DNA of 64,000 bases. Origin: Rhynchospora pubera (taxonomy: Eukaryota > Streptophyta > Magnoliopsida > Poales > Cyperaceae). This document shows, one piece after another, positions 20,840 to 32,777 of this stretch. Under the pieces are notes generated by a model, which saw nothing but the letters and a program-made list of their open reading frames with translations, did no database searches and was not told the DNA's origin. Position 1 is the stretch's first letter, and each line of letters opens with the position of its first letter. A program made the translations under genes and the position numbers. The DNA lies in the NCBI GenBank assembly GCA_028095005.1, contig CM051459.1, positions 130,985,657 through 131,049,656 on the forward strand, read 5' to 3'.

Positions 20840-21031
20840 GGATGGATTACATCCACTTGATCTCGAGGTGGCCAGTGGTCAAGAAAGCATGCATCTGGCA
20901 TCCGTAGTATTGCTGCCATGAACAAATCTGAGTCATTGGATGAACCAGGTCTTTAGGTAGAAGCTGCTGGTGAGGCCCATAAACTGGGGTTTGGCGAGCC
21001 AGTTGCAATATCGACTGGGACTATATTTTAG
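20840..21031 (+). pseudogene. EngA/Der-type GTPase, G4-G5 fragment
   Basis: After an acceptor (ttattgtag) the frame reads DGLHPLDLEV. After a frameshift it continues KHASGIRSIAAMNKSESLDE, then PGL, a TAG, and EAAGEAHKLGFGEPVAIST. This fits a plant Der/EngA-like double GTPase between its two GTP-binding modules, where MNKSE is the NKxD-type (G4) motif. The frameshift near 20875 and the TAG near 20954 mark it as a pseudogene. It precedes the more N-terminal fragment at 21.8 kb on the same strand, the reverse of the normal order. Confidence 0.75.
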
Positions 21032-21796
21032 AAGATTACATTCTTTAACTCCCAACTGGTACTTTTATAAGTTTTCTCTGCTGTTACACACTCTCTCTCA
21101 CTCTCTGTCTTGGAGAGCTCTTTTTGCACATTACAAATAGGGCCCAATATTAATCGTACCATTGCATAATATTTAATTCCATTATTTCTTGTATTTTCAA
21201 CAAACAACAAAATTACAATTTGAAGTAAAACTTGGTCATATTTGGATTATGAATTAGTCTTGAACTTTTGATGGTTTGGTTTTATTCTTTTATATGTGGT
21301 TGTTTTGATTTTCTGTTAACTCTTTTAAGCATCAGTTGGCAAAGCATTACAATTTAGTCCAACTTATATTTGAAAATACTTCCCACTATGATGTTTCAAT
21401 TGAAAAGATAAGCATTGTTTGATGTATACGACGTGGTCTTTTTTCTTGTAGCAGCAAGGATTTAGTTAATTTTTCATTAAACCTAATAAATAAAGTACAT
21501 ACCAAGAGAGAAAAAGAAATGAAAAGTAGCAGGGTTATACTTGCTAAATTTTCATTGAACTAATTATGTGTCTATTGAAATAATATCACAAACTTTAACT
21601 ATAAGTACATTTAACTATCTGTGATGCTTCCTGCTCACAATATGTCTTTTAGGACCTTAGTGAAGTCTGAAAATTAAGAGGCCTCAATTTCCATTTGTGT
21701 ACATGCAATGCATTGCATCAGTTTCTAATTTGATCCTTATTTATTTTTCCTTTTCAATTGTTGGTTTATAAGGAGGCAGAAGGCAGAAGGTGTTAC

Positions 21797-21970
21797 TGTA
21801 TGACACCCCAAGGACCATGTAATACTTGACATAAGAGAAGGCATAGCGAAGTTGGGAGATTTACTGTTTCAGGTTTCGGATTCTGCCGGACTTGTGTATC
21901 TGATACTATCCTTAGTAGAACATCAGACGTCTGGAAATGTTCTCCCCTAAGCCGCCTCAGGACAGAAACT
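21797..21970 (+). pseudogene. EngA/Der-type GTPase, G2-G3 fragment
   Basis: The reading frame gives HPKDHVILDIREGIAKLGDL, then LFQVSDSAGL, with DSAGL as the DxxG (G3) motif. The frame then shifts to VSDTILSRTSDV and shifts again to TGNVL. These pieces follow each other in the intact family (ending in the TGNVLA helix). An in-frame TGA stands just before HPKDH. It lies 770 bp downstream of the G4-G5 fragment. Confidence 0.75.
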
Positions 21971-21999
21971 GGAAGGGCAGTTCAATTGCACCTTTAGGA

Positions 22000-22789
22000 A
22001 CTATATGCTGGTTTTGAACCTTTAGGGTGAAATTTCGATTTTACATGCTCTGAATTTGAACCTGTGTCACTTCATCAGATGCAGTTATTATATAAAAAAA
22101 AATTTATTTCTCAATTTTCATTCTAATGTTGCTGAACATCCACTTAGGCTAAGAGAAATTGAAAACAACAAAAATAAATGGACTGGAAGATATATTGCAT
22201 CGGAAAGTCTGGTTTCTCAATTTGTGGGATAAAGTGACGAAAATAAATATACACGGTAGTGGAAGGTATATTTTGTACATGTTTTCTCAGTGTAGCGTTA
22301 GCATGCCTCAAGTCCGTCAATATTTTTGCTCAAATTTTTTTTGCTGTGCTTCAAAAAGAGGTGATTGCATAATAGGCAATTTAATTAGTTATTAAATGCA
22401 ATTTAATAGTTGGCAATGTATTTTGCCGATTGTTGTTACATAAAAGGCAATTTATTTATTTTTCTAAAATCAATTAGTTAAAAGGCTAATCATTAATTGT
22501 GTTGAATCAAACCATGTAGATATTGTTCTACTTCTTAAAATATTTGAGCATAGAGATATTTTAGTAGAAGATTATTTTTTGTTGCCAAAAAAATATTTGG
22601 TACGGATTTGATTCACACTATTATGTTACGATCATTTTCATTTTTTATGTTAATTTATTTTGATTTTTTTGATAAAATAACAAGAAAATTTGACTTTCAC
22701 ATGAATGCAAGGAAAAATATTATTACTTGACATGCATCGTATAATGATTAAATTTTATCAAATAATAAAATAATCTGACACAACTTCAC
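22000..22789. other. AT-rich spacer
   Basis: No gene was seen. It becomes increasingly AT-rich towards the tandem array that follows. Confidence 0.3.
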
Positions 22790-25700
22790 ATAACTAATAC
22801 GACGTGTCATCACGATACGACTTGATACGACTAACACGGCATGTCAACACAACTAACATGATGTTTTGACACGATACGGCTTGATTAAATTTTAATAAGA
22901 TTTTAATAAACTTTATTTTTCACCATATGAAATCTTTATCTACAGTGAAGTTTTGAAATGTTTGATGGTATTCGATCTGGACGAAATTAAAACTTTAGAC
23001 TTTTAAAAAATAAATAAACAGATCAACTAAAGTCACTATGTTATTTTGTTTTAAAAAAAAGGAAATAAACAATCTGGATGAAATTATTTATTATTTTTTA
23101 TTAAAAAATAAAATAGACAATCCACACGAAATTAAAGCCTTACATTTCTAAAAATGAATGAACAGACCACATAAGTCACTTTTTTGTTTTGTTTAAAAAA
23201 ATAAATGAACAATCCAGATGATTTTTTTTTTGTTTTTATTTCCGAAAAAGAAAATAAACAATCCATTTAAAATTAAAAGCATTTAGACTTTTAAAAATAA
23301 ACGAACAGACCACCTATAAGTCACTTTGTCATTTTGTTAAAAGAAAAAAGAAAATGAACAGTCCAAGTAATTTTTTTTTTCTCTTTTTAATTTAAAAAAT
23401 AAAATAAAATAAATAGTCCATTTGAAATTAAAACATTAGATAGTCTAGACAAAATTAAAATCTTAGACTGTTTAAAAATTGAATACATATCAGCTGAATT
23501 CACTTTGTCATTTTGTTTGAAAAAAAATAATAAACAATTCAGATGAAATTATTTTTTTTTTAATTTTAAAAAAGAAAATAGACAATTTAGAAGAAATTAA
23601 AGCCTTAAACTTTAAAAAATAAATAAATGGACTAGCTAAAGTCACTTTGTTATATTTTTTAAAGAGAAAATAAACAATCTGGATGGAATTATTTTGGTTT
23701 TTTAATTAAAAAAAAGGAAAATAATGTTAGAGTTATGTTCTAGAAGTCAATAATTTAATGACTTAATTATTAGTTTATGTGTAGGATGATATTTTATCAT
23801 CTGTTCCTAGGTTTATTATTGACAGATTATTCAGGTTGAGGATTTGAATTGTAGATCTCTATGGATCATTCTTTAGAATGACAATAATAAATCTAAACGG
23901 TCCATAATCTTGATAATTAACAAGGAACATTAATTATCATATAAGATTAGTATGCAAGTTAAGTGATGATTAAGTTCTACAAATCATAGGTAAAGAGTTA
24001 CCAACTTAATTGCATATGTTTATGTTATGGAACATAGTACAGGACTTGACCCAATGAAATAAACATATGGATTGTGTTATGTGTCATTGTTTATTTCGTT
24101 ATGATTTTGGTTCTAAGTTTGAGATGTTTATCTTTTCCACATGAGGATAGGTTCAATAAATATTGTCTGCCGCTGATTCCCGATAATGGCAGCTATACGG
24201 ACTTTATTTATGTTCTCTTGAATTGTGCGGGGAAAAGCTAATCATCAAGAAAACCATATGTCCCTCATTAATTCACTTAGTGAGTGACGATATCTGTTTG
24301 GGCCCTTTGATGGAGTTGGATCGTATGCGCGCAACTAAGCGATCAACTCTAGATCAAGAAACGTATAATCTGCAAGAATGACACATTCCTATCTTGGATT
24401 ATACGATGATTACGTGAGACATAAGAATCAAAATAGAGAAATACTTTTATTCTCTTATGCAGGATTTAAATACTGTAGCAGTACATTATTTATGCGAATT
24501 GGGAATCATAACGTGTTGCTAGATACCGCTTATGATTATTGGAATTAAATAACGATTTAATTCCATGTCCAACATAGCAAAAATCCTCAAAGGGTCACAC
24601 AAATAGGACATTAATTACACAGTGCATTATTTATTTATTCACAGCAGTATGTACTGTGAAAATATGATAAGATTGATTAATTAATTATATACCGTTGCGA
24701 ACCGTTATAATTAATTAAGTCAATGGATCATATAGAAATAAATTAATGCATTAACTAATCCTAAAAATAATTATTAATGAGTTAATAATTAATTTAGTTC
24801 AACACAATTTTAATATAAATGGTTATATTAATTAATTGGGCCGTTATTTGGTAGCAAATAGATAGCCCAATTAAAGAGAAAATAAATGGGACTTTAATTA
24901 ATAGAATTAAAGACTAAATTGAGTGGACTAAGTGGCCCATATAGGCCCATTTCGTGGCTGCCCATTATGGTGGTAGGTGGGATGGCATAGTTGTAATTAT
25001 GCAAGAGGTCAATTAGGTTTTGTGCTCTATATAAGGACCACTTATGAGAGCCTCCACCTAGCTTTTCTCTCTCCTCTCATTCCTCCCATGGAGGCCGCCA
25101 CTTTCATCCTCTCATTCTCTCTTTTGCTCATGTGTTGAGCTATTTTCTCTCCACTAAATCAATGTTGTTGATTGATGCAAGAGAGAAAACCATAAGGATT
25201 AGGCTTGTTCTCTGGGTATGTTAGCACGTACCTTGTAGAACGTGATTAATCCTCCTTGGTGGACTCGAGGGTGGCTACTAGACGTGGTGGAGACGGTGGA
25301 GAAGGCACGCCATCGATTCCCATGCCTTGGTCGAGCCCCGTGAATACGATTTCGCGGGAGGTACAATATTCCACCTATCTCTTTGTGTCGAATGAGCTTT
25401 TGCACTAGATCTTGTGTTGCTTGTGTTTTAATTGGATTAATTAAGCGTAATTAGTCACAAAACTAAAATTGAGCAGTTTCCTAACAAATAAATGGTCTAG
25501 ATAAAATTAAAGCCTTAGACTTCTTCAAAATGAATCAACAGAATGGCTAAAGTCACTTTGTTGTTTTTTTTTCTGAAAAAAAAGAAAATAAACAATTTGA
25601 CTGGAATAAGTTTGATTTTTTAACTAAAAAAATTAAAACGTCCAGGACAAATTAAAGGATTAGAATTTTAAAACATGAATGAACTGATCAACTAAAATTA

Positions 25701-26760
25701 CTTGTCGTTTTAAAAAATAAATAAATAAACAATCCGAATGAAATTACTTGTTGTTTTGTTAAAAAAATGAACAGTCCATATGGGTTATTTTCGTTTTTTG
25801 TTTAAAAAAAAAGAAAATAAAAAAACTATTTGAAATTAAAGCATTAAACTTTTATAACATGAATCAACAGACTAGCTGAACTCGCTTTGTCATTTTGTTA
25901 AAAAAATGAATAGTCCATATGGATTATTTTCATTTTTTATTTTTAAAAAATTAAAAATTCATTTGAAATTAAAGCATTAGACTTTTATAACATGTATGAA
26001 CAGACCAACTGAACTCGCTTTGTCATTTTAGTTTTTTTTTTATAATGAACAGTCCATATAGATTGTTTTTTTATTTTAAAAAAAATGAAAAATCTATTTG
26101 AAATTAAAGAATTAGACTTCATACGACCAACACGTTGTCTACACGACGCGACTAACATGTCGTTTAGACACACACAACTTGACTTAAGAAACATGACTAA
26201 CATACCTTTGACACGACACGACTTAATAAACTTTGTTGTTCACCAATGAAATTTTTATTTTTCGAGAAGTTTTTGTTTAATTAAGTCCGGACGAAATTAT
26301 TTTGGTTATTTTGTTATTTTGTTATTTTGTTTTAATAGATCAGCTAAAATAACTTTGTTATTTTATTTTTCAAAAAAAAAAGAAAATAAACAATTCAGAT
26401 GAATGAACAGACCGGCGAAAGTCAGTTTGTTTATTTCAGTTTTTTAATTAAAAAAATCAACAGTCTAGATGGAATTAAAGCATTAGACTTTAATTTAACG
26501 AATGAACAAACCAACTAATGTCACTTTGTTATTTTTGTTAAAAAAAGAAAATAAACAATTCGGATGGATTGTTTTGGTTTTTAATTTCAAATAGAAAAAA
26601 AATGAACAGTCTAGATGAAATTAAAGTCTTAGACTTTTTAAATATGAATGAAGTGACCAACTAAAGTCACTTTGTTATTTTGTTTTAAAAAAAATAATTT
26701 AGATAAAAAGAAATGAACAGTTCATATGATTTTAAAAAGGGAAAAATGAAAACTAATAAG
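22790..26760. repeat. Degenerate AT-rich tandem array, split by a solo LTR
   Basis: Units of about 100-130 bp repeat the phrases gaaattaaagccttagactt, gaatgaacagaccaactaaa, gtcactttgttattttgtt and gaaaataaacaatccggatg. They occupy 22.93-23.72 kb and continue at 25.49-26.76 kb after a 1762-bp solo LTR. A second module (gacacgacacgacttgat, then tttcaccaatgaaattttta) occurs at about 22.79-22.95 and 26.12-26.30 kb, which hints at a higher-order unit. It is strongly diverged and non-coding. Confidence 0.75.
23725..25486 (+). mobile_element. Solo LTR, 1762 bp (family S), copy 1
   Basis: It begins TGTTAGAGTTATG and ends CAGTTTCCTAACA, inverted TGTTAG/CTAACA termini. It is flanked by a perfect 5-bp duplication AATAA (23720-23724, 25487-25491). 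A TATA box CTATATAAGG lies at about 25027. No internal retrotransposon genes are attached, so LTR-LTR recombination removed them. A second copy in opposite orientation is at 52619-54368. Confidence 0.95.
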
Positions 26761-27850
26761 ATCAACAACGTCTATTTAACTTGATAATTTTAGCATCGTA
26801 AAAATAATTAACAATTACATGTGAAATAAAACAATACTTTACACAAATCATGCACATAAAAATATGAAATATGATTTTGAGTTTCATAATTTATTAAATA
26901 CGTTGGAATTTATAATGATTCACATATGTGACATTTGCTAAAAATTTAAACTGACAATCAAATTGAGTGATTCTTGAAATTTAAAAAAAAAATCATGTCC
27001 AATTTTTTAAAAGACCAAACTTCAAAAACTTAATAAACATATGATTCAATGCAATTTTTGTGTAAACAAATCTTGTTCTTTTACATTTGTTTTCCTTATT
27101 GTGATTTCATTTATAGTTATAAAATTGGTACATGTCATCCCTTGTTATTTTTTTTTTAAAAAATAAGATGGTAAACATATGCAATTTCCAAAATATATAT
27201 GGTCTTTGATTGCAATCTGATTTGATAAGCATGGGAAGCTCTTTGTTAACAGATATACGAAAATTGTATATGGAAAGATATAATTAAATTGGATTTGGAA
27301 TATTAGATCTAAATCAAATAGATATTTGCATACGTGTATAAAATAAGAAGAAGAAAGCTAGCATGAATAAAATAAGAGATTTACCCCAGATATGTTACCG
27401 TAATACCGTGTATAAATTTGAAGGAAATATTTAGCACAAAGATTAATGAATGAATATCCACCAGGTGCCTATCCGAACATATAAAACAACACGCATTGTG
27501 TCATCCTCTTTTTTTCCCACGCACATTCCCAAAAAAAAAAAAGATTTATAATGCAACCAGAACGAATTGGTCTGTGTATATAATTTGATACTTCAAATTA
27601 CTGCTTTTTTGCATATGAATTTGTAACTGCAATTGAAAGCTTCCAGGTTACTGACAGTAATTCCGTTTGAACTTCCTATTTTTCAATTTATGATATAGTC
27701 CTTGAGAAAAAAAAGCAATGTACTAGTTGAGAAAGAGCATATGGCAAGGCTAATGTGTCACATGGCTACCGCACCATCTTCCCTGTGAGGAAACAATTAT
27801 TTTCCACAACAGTTGTTATCTAGAGTTTTATTTGAGTACACATTACATTA
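26761..27850. other. AT-rich spacer
   Basis: No gene or clear repeat recognised. Confidence 0.3.
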
Positions 27851-28400
27851 AAAGGAAAGCAGCCTCCTCATCCGACAACAAGATTTACATGCTGGGATGC
27901 ATCCTGGGTGCATTCTGGTCACAAAGGGTCCAGCATGGCATATGCCCTTTTTGACAGTGGTACACTGGTACAGTACCGGCTGAAACATGGTATCACTTCT
28001 TCTCCTTTCCATGCTGAGCTCCTAGCATTTAAAATGGCTGCTGCCGACATGCTAAGCATGGGAGTCACTGATTGTTGCCTCTATACAGACTACATGGACC
28101 TCCAAAAAGTGATAAATGGGCTAACTTGCTTTTCAGTTGTAGATTGGTAGGCGTACTATGATGCAAGGGATATTGTCCTCCTCTGGAAAGACAACATCAG
28201 CAAGGATTGGTATTGTGCGCATGTTGACAGGGAAAACAATACTCTGGTAGATGAGTTGGCTAGATTTGCTAGGACTAGAAGCATTGATTGTGTTGGGTAT
28301 ACCTTCCCTGCTTTCAATTGTAATAAAACTTTGTAACTGTTGAATGAAATTTGCCTACGGGTTTGCTCTCAAAAAAAAAAAAAAAGGAAAGCAGCCTCCT
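27851..28400 (+). mobile_element. 5'-truncated L1-type LINE with target duplication
   Basis: The body at 27869-28382 ends in a poly-A tail (28371-28385, merging with the duplication). It is flanked by direct copies of AAAGGAAAGCAGCCTCCT (27851-27868, 28383-28400). It encodes the C-terminal RNase H domain of a plant LINE: RFTCWDASWVHSGHKGSSMA, then SPFHAELLAFKMAAADMLSM, then LYTDYMDLQKVINGLTCFSV. A TAG follows after VDW, and beyond it YYDARDIVLLW and LVDELARFARTRS continue in the same frame. Only the last ~500 bp of the LINE was integrated. Confidence 0.92.
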
Positions 28401-29673
28401 GTGTCAAATTGACTCGCCTTCGAATGATATTGAACAAAGAACTGAGCCAATCGAACCAATTGAACTAATTACACAAGACAGTATAAAATTTCAGCTTTGA
28501 ATCTAACAACACATAACTGAATCCTCGTAGTAAAAGAGACTTTCGGCTCATGGCCGTCATGACTCAAGAAGATTCCATGTGTGAATTATCAAATTACATT
28601 TAAAATTACTTACCTATGTTGCTGACTTAGGTGAAGACTTTCGATGTGTTAAGGTATAGAGAGGCGATTTTAGGACCAGATAAAGAGAGGCGAAATAGGG
28701 GTGCGTTATTGTGAAGAATATCGGGACCAGATGAAGAGAGGCGATTTTGGGACCACTTGTGTTTCCAAGTCACCATTTTGATGAAGAATGTCGATGTGTT
28801 AGGGTTTCCTCTAATTTTTTTTCTTTGATGAGAGACGGAGAATTAGATCCCGAATCAGTATCAACCAATGAGGAAAGAGCTTCGTGGTATAGCCAAGATT
28901 TTTGGTAGCTTTCCTGAGAGAATGCGAAAAATGATGAGTTCTCTCGTTCAATACTTTTTTAGAAATAGTAGGTGGTAGAATCGTAGAAGGAACCGGTGGT
29001 AGAAATACTTATTGCACAAGCTGGACGAAATAAAAAAAGCTTGCGTTCAGAGCTTAACGGAGAGAGAGACAGAGAGTAACCGAGATAGAATATATCAATT
29101 TTACCCCTCTAATTTTATACGGGTGTGATTTACTACTAAATATTTTGTAAAAATTGTGGTGTCCACCATAGCATGACCCTAATTTTTTATGTAATTCTGT
29201 AATTGTAACCTATTTCAAGTTTCCAACCATAGATTAGGAGCCATCCGTGGACTCTTGATTTGAACGGTGCAGATGGGATGGAATCGGTGGACGCTGGTGG
29301 AACTGCAAATCGATGACGTGGCGGGAATTGGTCCACAGCGTTCCGCGCGCAGAAATCAAAACCCAGCTTTGGAGGCTGGAGCTGAACGGTTCAGATTGAT
29401 CGCCCGCTCTTAATTTGATCTTTGACTGAGATTTCTGGGAATTGCTCAGGTCATGCACAACTTGCTCATTCACTTCTAATTTTTTTTCAAAAATGACCAA
29501 ACTATCATCTATTTTATATTGATTTTTTTCAGACTTTAGCACTTGAATGAGGACATTTTAGTCCATTTGGGATTGATTGAGTAAGGTGGGAGTGTGCTGA
29601 GCAATTCCCGAAATTTTTACTGGTCAAAACTACCAACTTCGAAGTTGTGCCTTGTGGCCTTGTGGACCAGATC
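28401..29673. other. Spacer with short direct repeats
   Basis: The phrase agagaggcgattttgggacca recurs at about 28660-28760, and cgatgtgttagggt at 28640 and 28790. No gene recognised. Confidence 0.3.
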
Positions 29674-29949
29674 TAGGCCTGTCAATATTCCGTTCCGACA
29701 ATGTTTTTCGTTCCATTCTGTTCAAACGGAACGTTAAACGGAATAGATTTCAGTTTCGTTTCTGAAAACGAAACGGAAACGAAACTGAAATTTATAAACG
29801 TTATTGAAACGAAAATCGGAATTCCGCTGAAATCAATAGTAAATGAAGGACGGAACATTAAACGGTATCAATTTCAGTTACATTGACAGACACGGAACGG
29901 AAACAGAACAAGCATGTTCCGTGTTCTGTATCAACGTTTGACAGGCCTA
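29674..29949. mobile_element. hAT-type foldback MITE, copy 2
   Basis: The ends TAGGCCTGTCAATATTCCG and CAACGTTTGACAGGCCTA form a good inverted repeat. The interior is the same AACGGAAC-type repeat mixture as copy 1. The flanking 8-mers accagatc and gtcagatg share five positions, a decayed duplication. Confidence 0.85.
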
Positions 29950-30304
29950 GTCAGATGAGGCTGAGAAACCCTCTCAACTCTCAATCAAATAATTAAGGTG
30001 AATCTGTAAAGTTCACGTACGTACGTACCTAGGCTTAAATTTCATATACAATGTTCCAAAAGATTAATTAAATTTAAAGTAAAAGTCCAATCACCTACTC
30101 ATGATTTGGGTTGCACAGACTTGATGTTTTTCTTTGAGCAGCTACACTTAGGTAGAATAATCATCTCAGTTTTAGGCAATAAATATAAATTTATGTTGCC
30201 TTTTTTGTTATACATTTTAGTTGCCCTTTTATTTATTTTTTTAAAGATAAACAGGGGTCAAGTCTTCCAACTTATTTTTAAATTAAATTAATTATCTATA
30301 AAAA

Positions 30305-30385
30305 AGTTCTCCAGCCGGTTTCGAACCTGTGACCTTTTCAATGCATTAATTGCTCTTTGTCACTAGACCAATAACAGGTTCTCAC
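30305..30385 (-). mobile_element. tRNA-derived SINE-like head
   Basis: On the minus strand, TGGTCTAGTGAC resembles an A box and GGTCACAGGTTCGAAACC a B box, with the spacing of a tRNA. Stems do not pair well enough for a tRNA gene. A SINE head or tRNA relic is the best reading. Confidence 0.45.
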
Positions 30386-31436
30386 CCTTTTATTTTTATT
30401 TTATTATTATTATTTTTTATCGTTCTACCTGCATGGGCGAGTCTACGTATATAGTATGGGTGTCAATGTCACCCATTTTTTTTAAAAATAATATTATTAG
30501 GGATTAATATTTATAGTTATAAAATATAATTTGTCATAAGTTCTATTTTTTTGAACCCCATTAGTATTTGTATAAAATTTAATATTGAACTCCATATATA
30601 AATTTTTTTTTTCCATGGTAAAACTATCTATTATTATTTTTAGTTGCTGATTATGCAGGCTCTATAATTAATTAAAAGTTTAAAAACGTAATTCCAAATG
30701 ACTAAATTAGCAAGAAAAGAATGGAAAAAATAAGAATGATCTAAATTGTTTGCCTTACCTAATATGTTCCAAAATTCAGAAAAGACAAAAAGAGAAAGTT
30801 GCTAATTTAATAAAGAATGAAATAGCCATAGAAGCACTTTTCCTTTTTTATAAGTTTTTCTCGCATTTTTCATTTGTCTGCGAAGCACTCCTCTGTTGTG
30901 AAATAAATTATTCTTCTATAATTTCTATGGCTTCTTCCTTCGCAAAGACAATTAGAAAAAGGTATTGTTGCTCAAATTGATCCTCTTATATATTCATCAA
31001 ATAATTCTTTTATTTTAAATTTATAAGATTTCAAAGTATGAGACCTCGAAGAGTACAATTAAATGAAGAAGCTGATTAGAATTTGTAAATTTATTTAGAA
31101 TTTATTTAGTATTTTTTTATTTTAAAACTTCAAAATTGTTAGATTAATGGATGTATGATGTTGTCTAATTACATAATTAATATTTTATGTCATAATTTAA
31201 ATATTATAAATTCAATGAACTCCATTACAAAAATTCCTGGCCTCGTCACTGTCTACCTGCTTTGTTAAAAATCATGTCTTTTTTATCGTTTATTTCTCAC
31301 ATAGCATTAATTATCTTGACGGGTGCAAAGTAAACCTGAGAGCCACATAGTTGGCTTTTGTTCTTATAACTTTATTTTCTACAGCAATATGACTTATGAA
31401 GAACACCATGACCATCTCTACTGCCAACCTTCACAC
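30386..31436. other. AT-rich spacer
   Basis: No gene recognised apart from sequence near 31.38-31.43 kb that still matches the ankyrin-TPR copy at 49.6 kb. Confidence 0.3.
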
Positions 31437-31487
31437 TAGCAATTGCCTCAGGTATGCTTTAACCTTTGCCTAACTTTTTAGCAGCAT
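31437..31487 (-). pseudogene. Ankyrin-TPR gene copy A, exon 3
   Basis: A 51-nt exon after acceptor TTTGTACAG reads NAAKKLGKG, then TAA. Copy B has the same 51-nt exon without the stop (NSAKKLGKGKKIAETIA). Sequence up to about 31.75 kb also matches copy B intron DNA. The 5' exons of this copy are at 41.88-42.07 kb, beyond the inserted transposon cluster. Confidence 0.8.
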
Positions 31488-32738
31488 CTGTACAAATTAA
31501 TGTTCAATTAATAGTTTAATACATATATATATAAACTTCACAATTAAGCAATTGCAAGTTCTCTTACCACTTTTGAGCCTCCAAAATGTACTATATTCTA
31601 AACGACAAGAGCTTGACCTCCTTAGTCCTTATTAAAAGGAAATTTCTCTAAAATAGAAAACACAAATTAACCCTCAGAAAGTTTCACTAACTCGTCGTTT
31701 TGTGATCTATATATTTCAGTACTGAAGATTGAAATCAAGAATAGCGAGAAGAGAGTGTGTGTCTATATATCTCTACTATATTAAAAGCACCAATTCAAGG
31801 GTGTAAACCTTCAAACCAAAGGTGTATCCAACTCTTCAATTTATGATCTGAACCATTGATCGTGTAATATGTGGACCAGATGTCTCCAAACGAAGGGTTA
31901 AATTATCTGTTGACTTTTCGTTTGCAGATGGAACTCGCGCGGGTCGTTTTTGCAACGTACGCCGGTTCAATTTTCCTCTATCCATTTTATAAGTTCTGTA
32001 AATATAAATTATTTTTATTTTCAGCCTTCTCTTTTTCTACTATCGTAACCCCTTGGCCCTTTCTTGTTTCTCCTCCCACTTCGTTTTCATCGTCAGATCC
32101 TGACCTAACCCCACCTTAAAAACCTAATGGCACCGAGAGAGTAAAAAGAAGGCCACCAAGTAGTCGGATCTGATTGGATCGGCGGCGATGCGTGTGAGGT
32201 TGCGCCTAGATGATTCGTCTGTTCCGTCGGCCCATTAGATCCAATCAGATGCCACGTGGATTGCTATTAGCGGTAAAGGGTGTGCAAAGGAGAGCCGTCG
32301 GATGAAGAAGCGTGATGACCTCCCTTGCATCTGATGATGGGTCGACAATTTTTTAAATTTATCATGCATCGTTTCAATTAAATGTTGAAATTAAAAAGTT
32401 TTTCCCGCGTCCCAAACCCACAACCCCTCGCTCAGAAAATTTTTTCGCTTCCAGATTTAAAATGAGTATATAGCCCAAACGGATGAGGTGAATGAGAAGA
32501 CGAGACTGAGATTGCTTGTGGTTGCTGCTTCATTGAGGTATCCCTCTTTCTATCCCTTATTTCTCCATCGACAAATGGTGGTTTTCTGATTTTTGCCCAC
32601 AAGTTGCTCCTTGTTCAAAAACGAGTATAAATTTCCACAAAATCTTTGTAAGCTTTTTTTCGCATTCTTTTTTTTTTTTGGCATATTCTTTGTTGGAATT
32701 CAATTACAGACAAGATAGAATGTAAGAGGCTTTAAAGG

Positions 32739-32741
<3 letters not shown>

Positions 32742-32775
<34 letters not shown>
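32742..32775. repeat. (GA)n microsatellite
   Basis: About 17 GA dinucleotides within the Helitron. Confidence 0.95.

Positions 32776-32777
<2 letters not shown>

Noticed and set aside
24200..25405. Gene-like, GC-richer stretch with a TATA box inside the first solo LTR
   Set aside because: The same sequence occurs in the second solo LTR and belongs to the LTR promoter and leader; the open frames are not conserved between the copies.
30305..30385. tRNA gene
   Set aside because: A-box and B-box-like words exist, but the stems pair poorly and no acceptor stem closes, so a SINE or tRNA relic is more likely.
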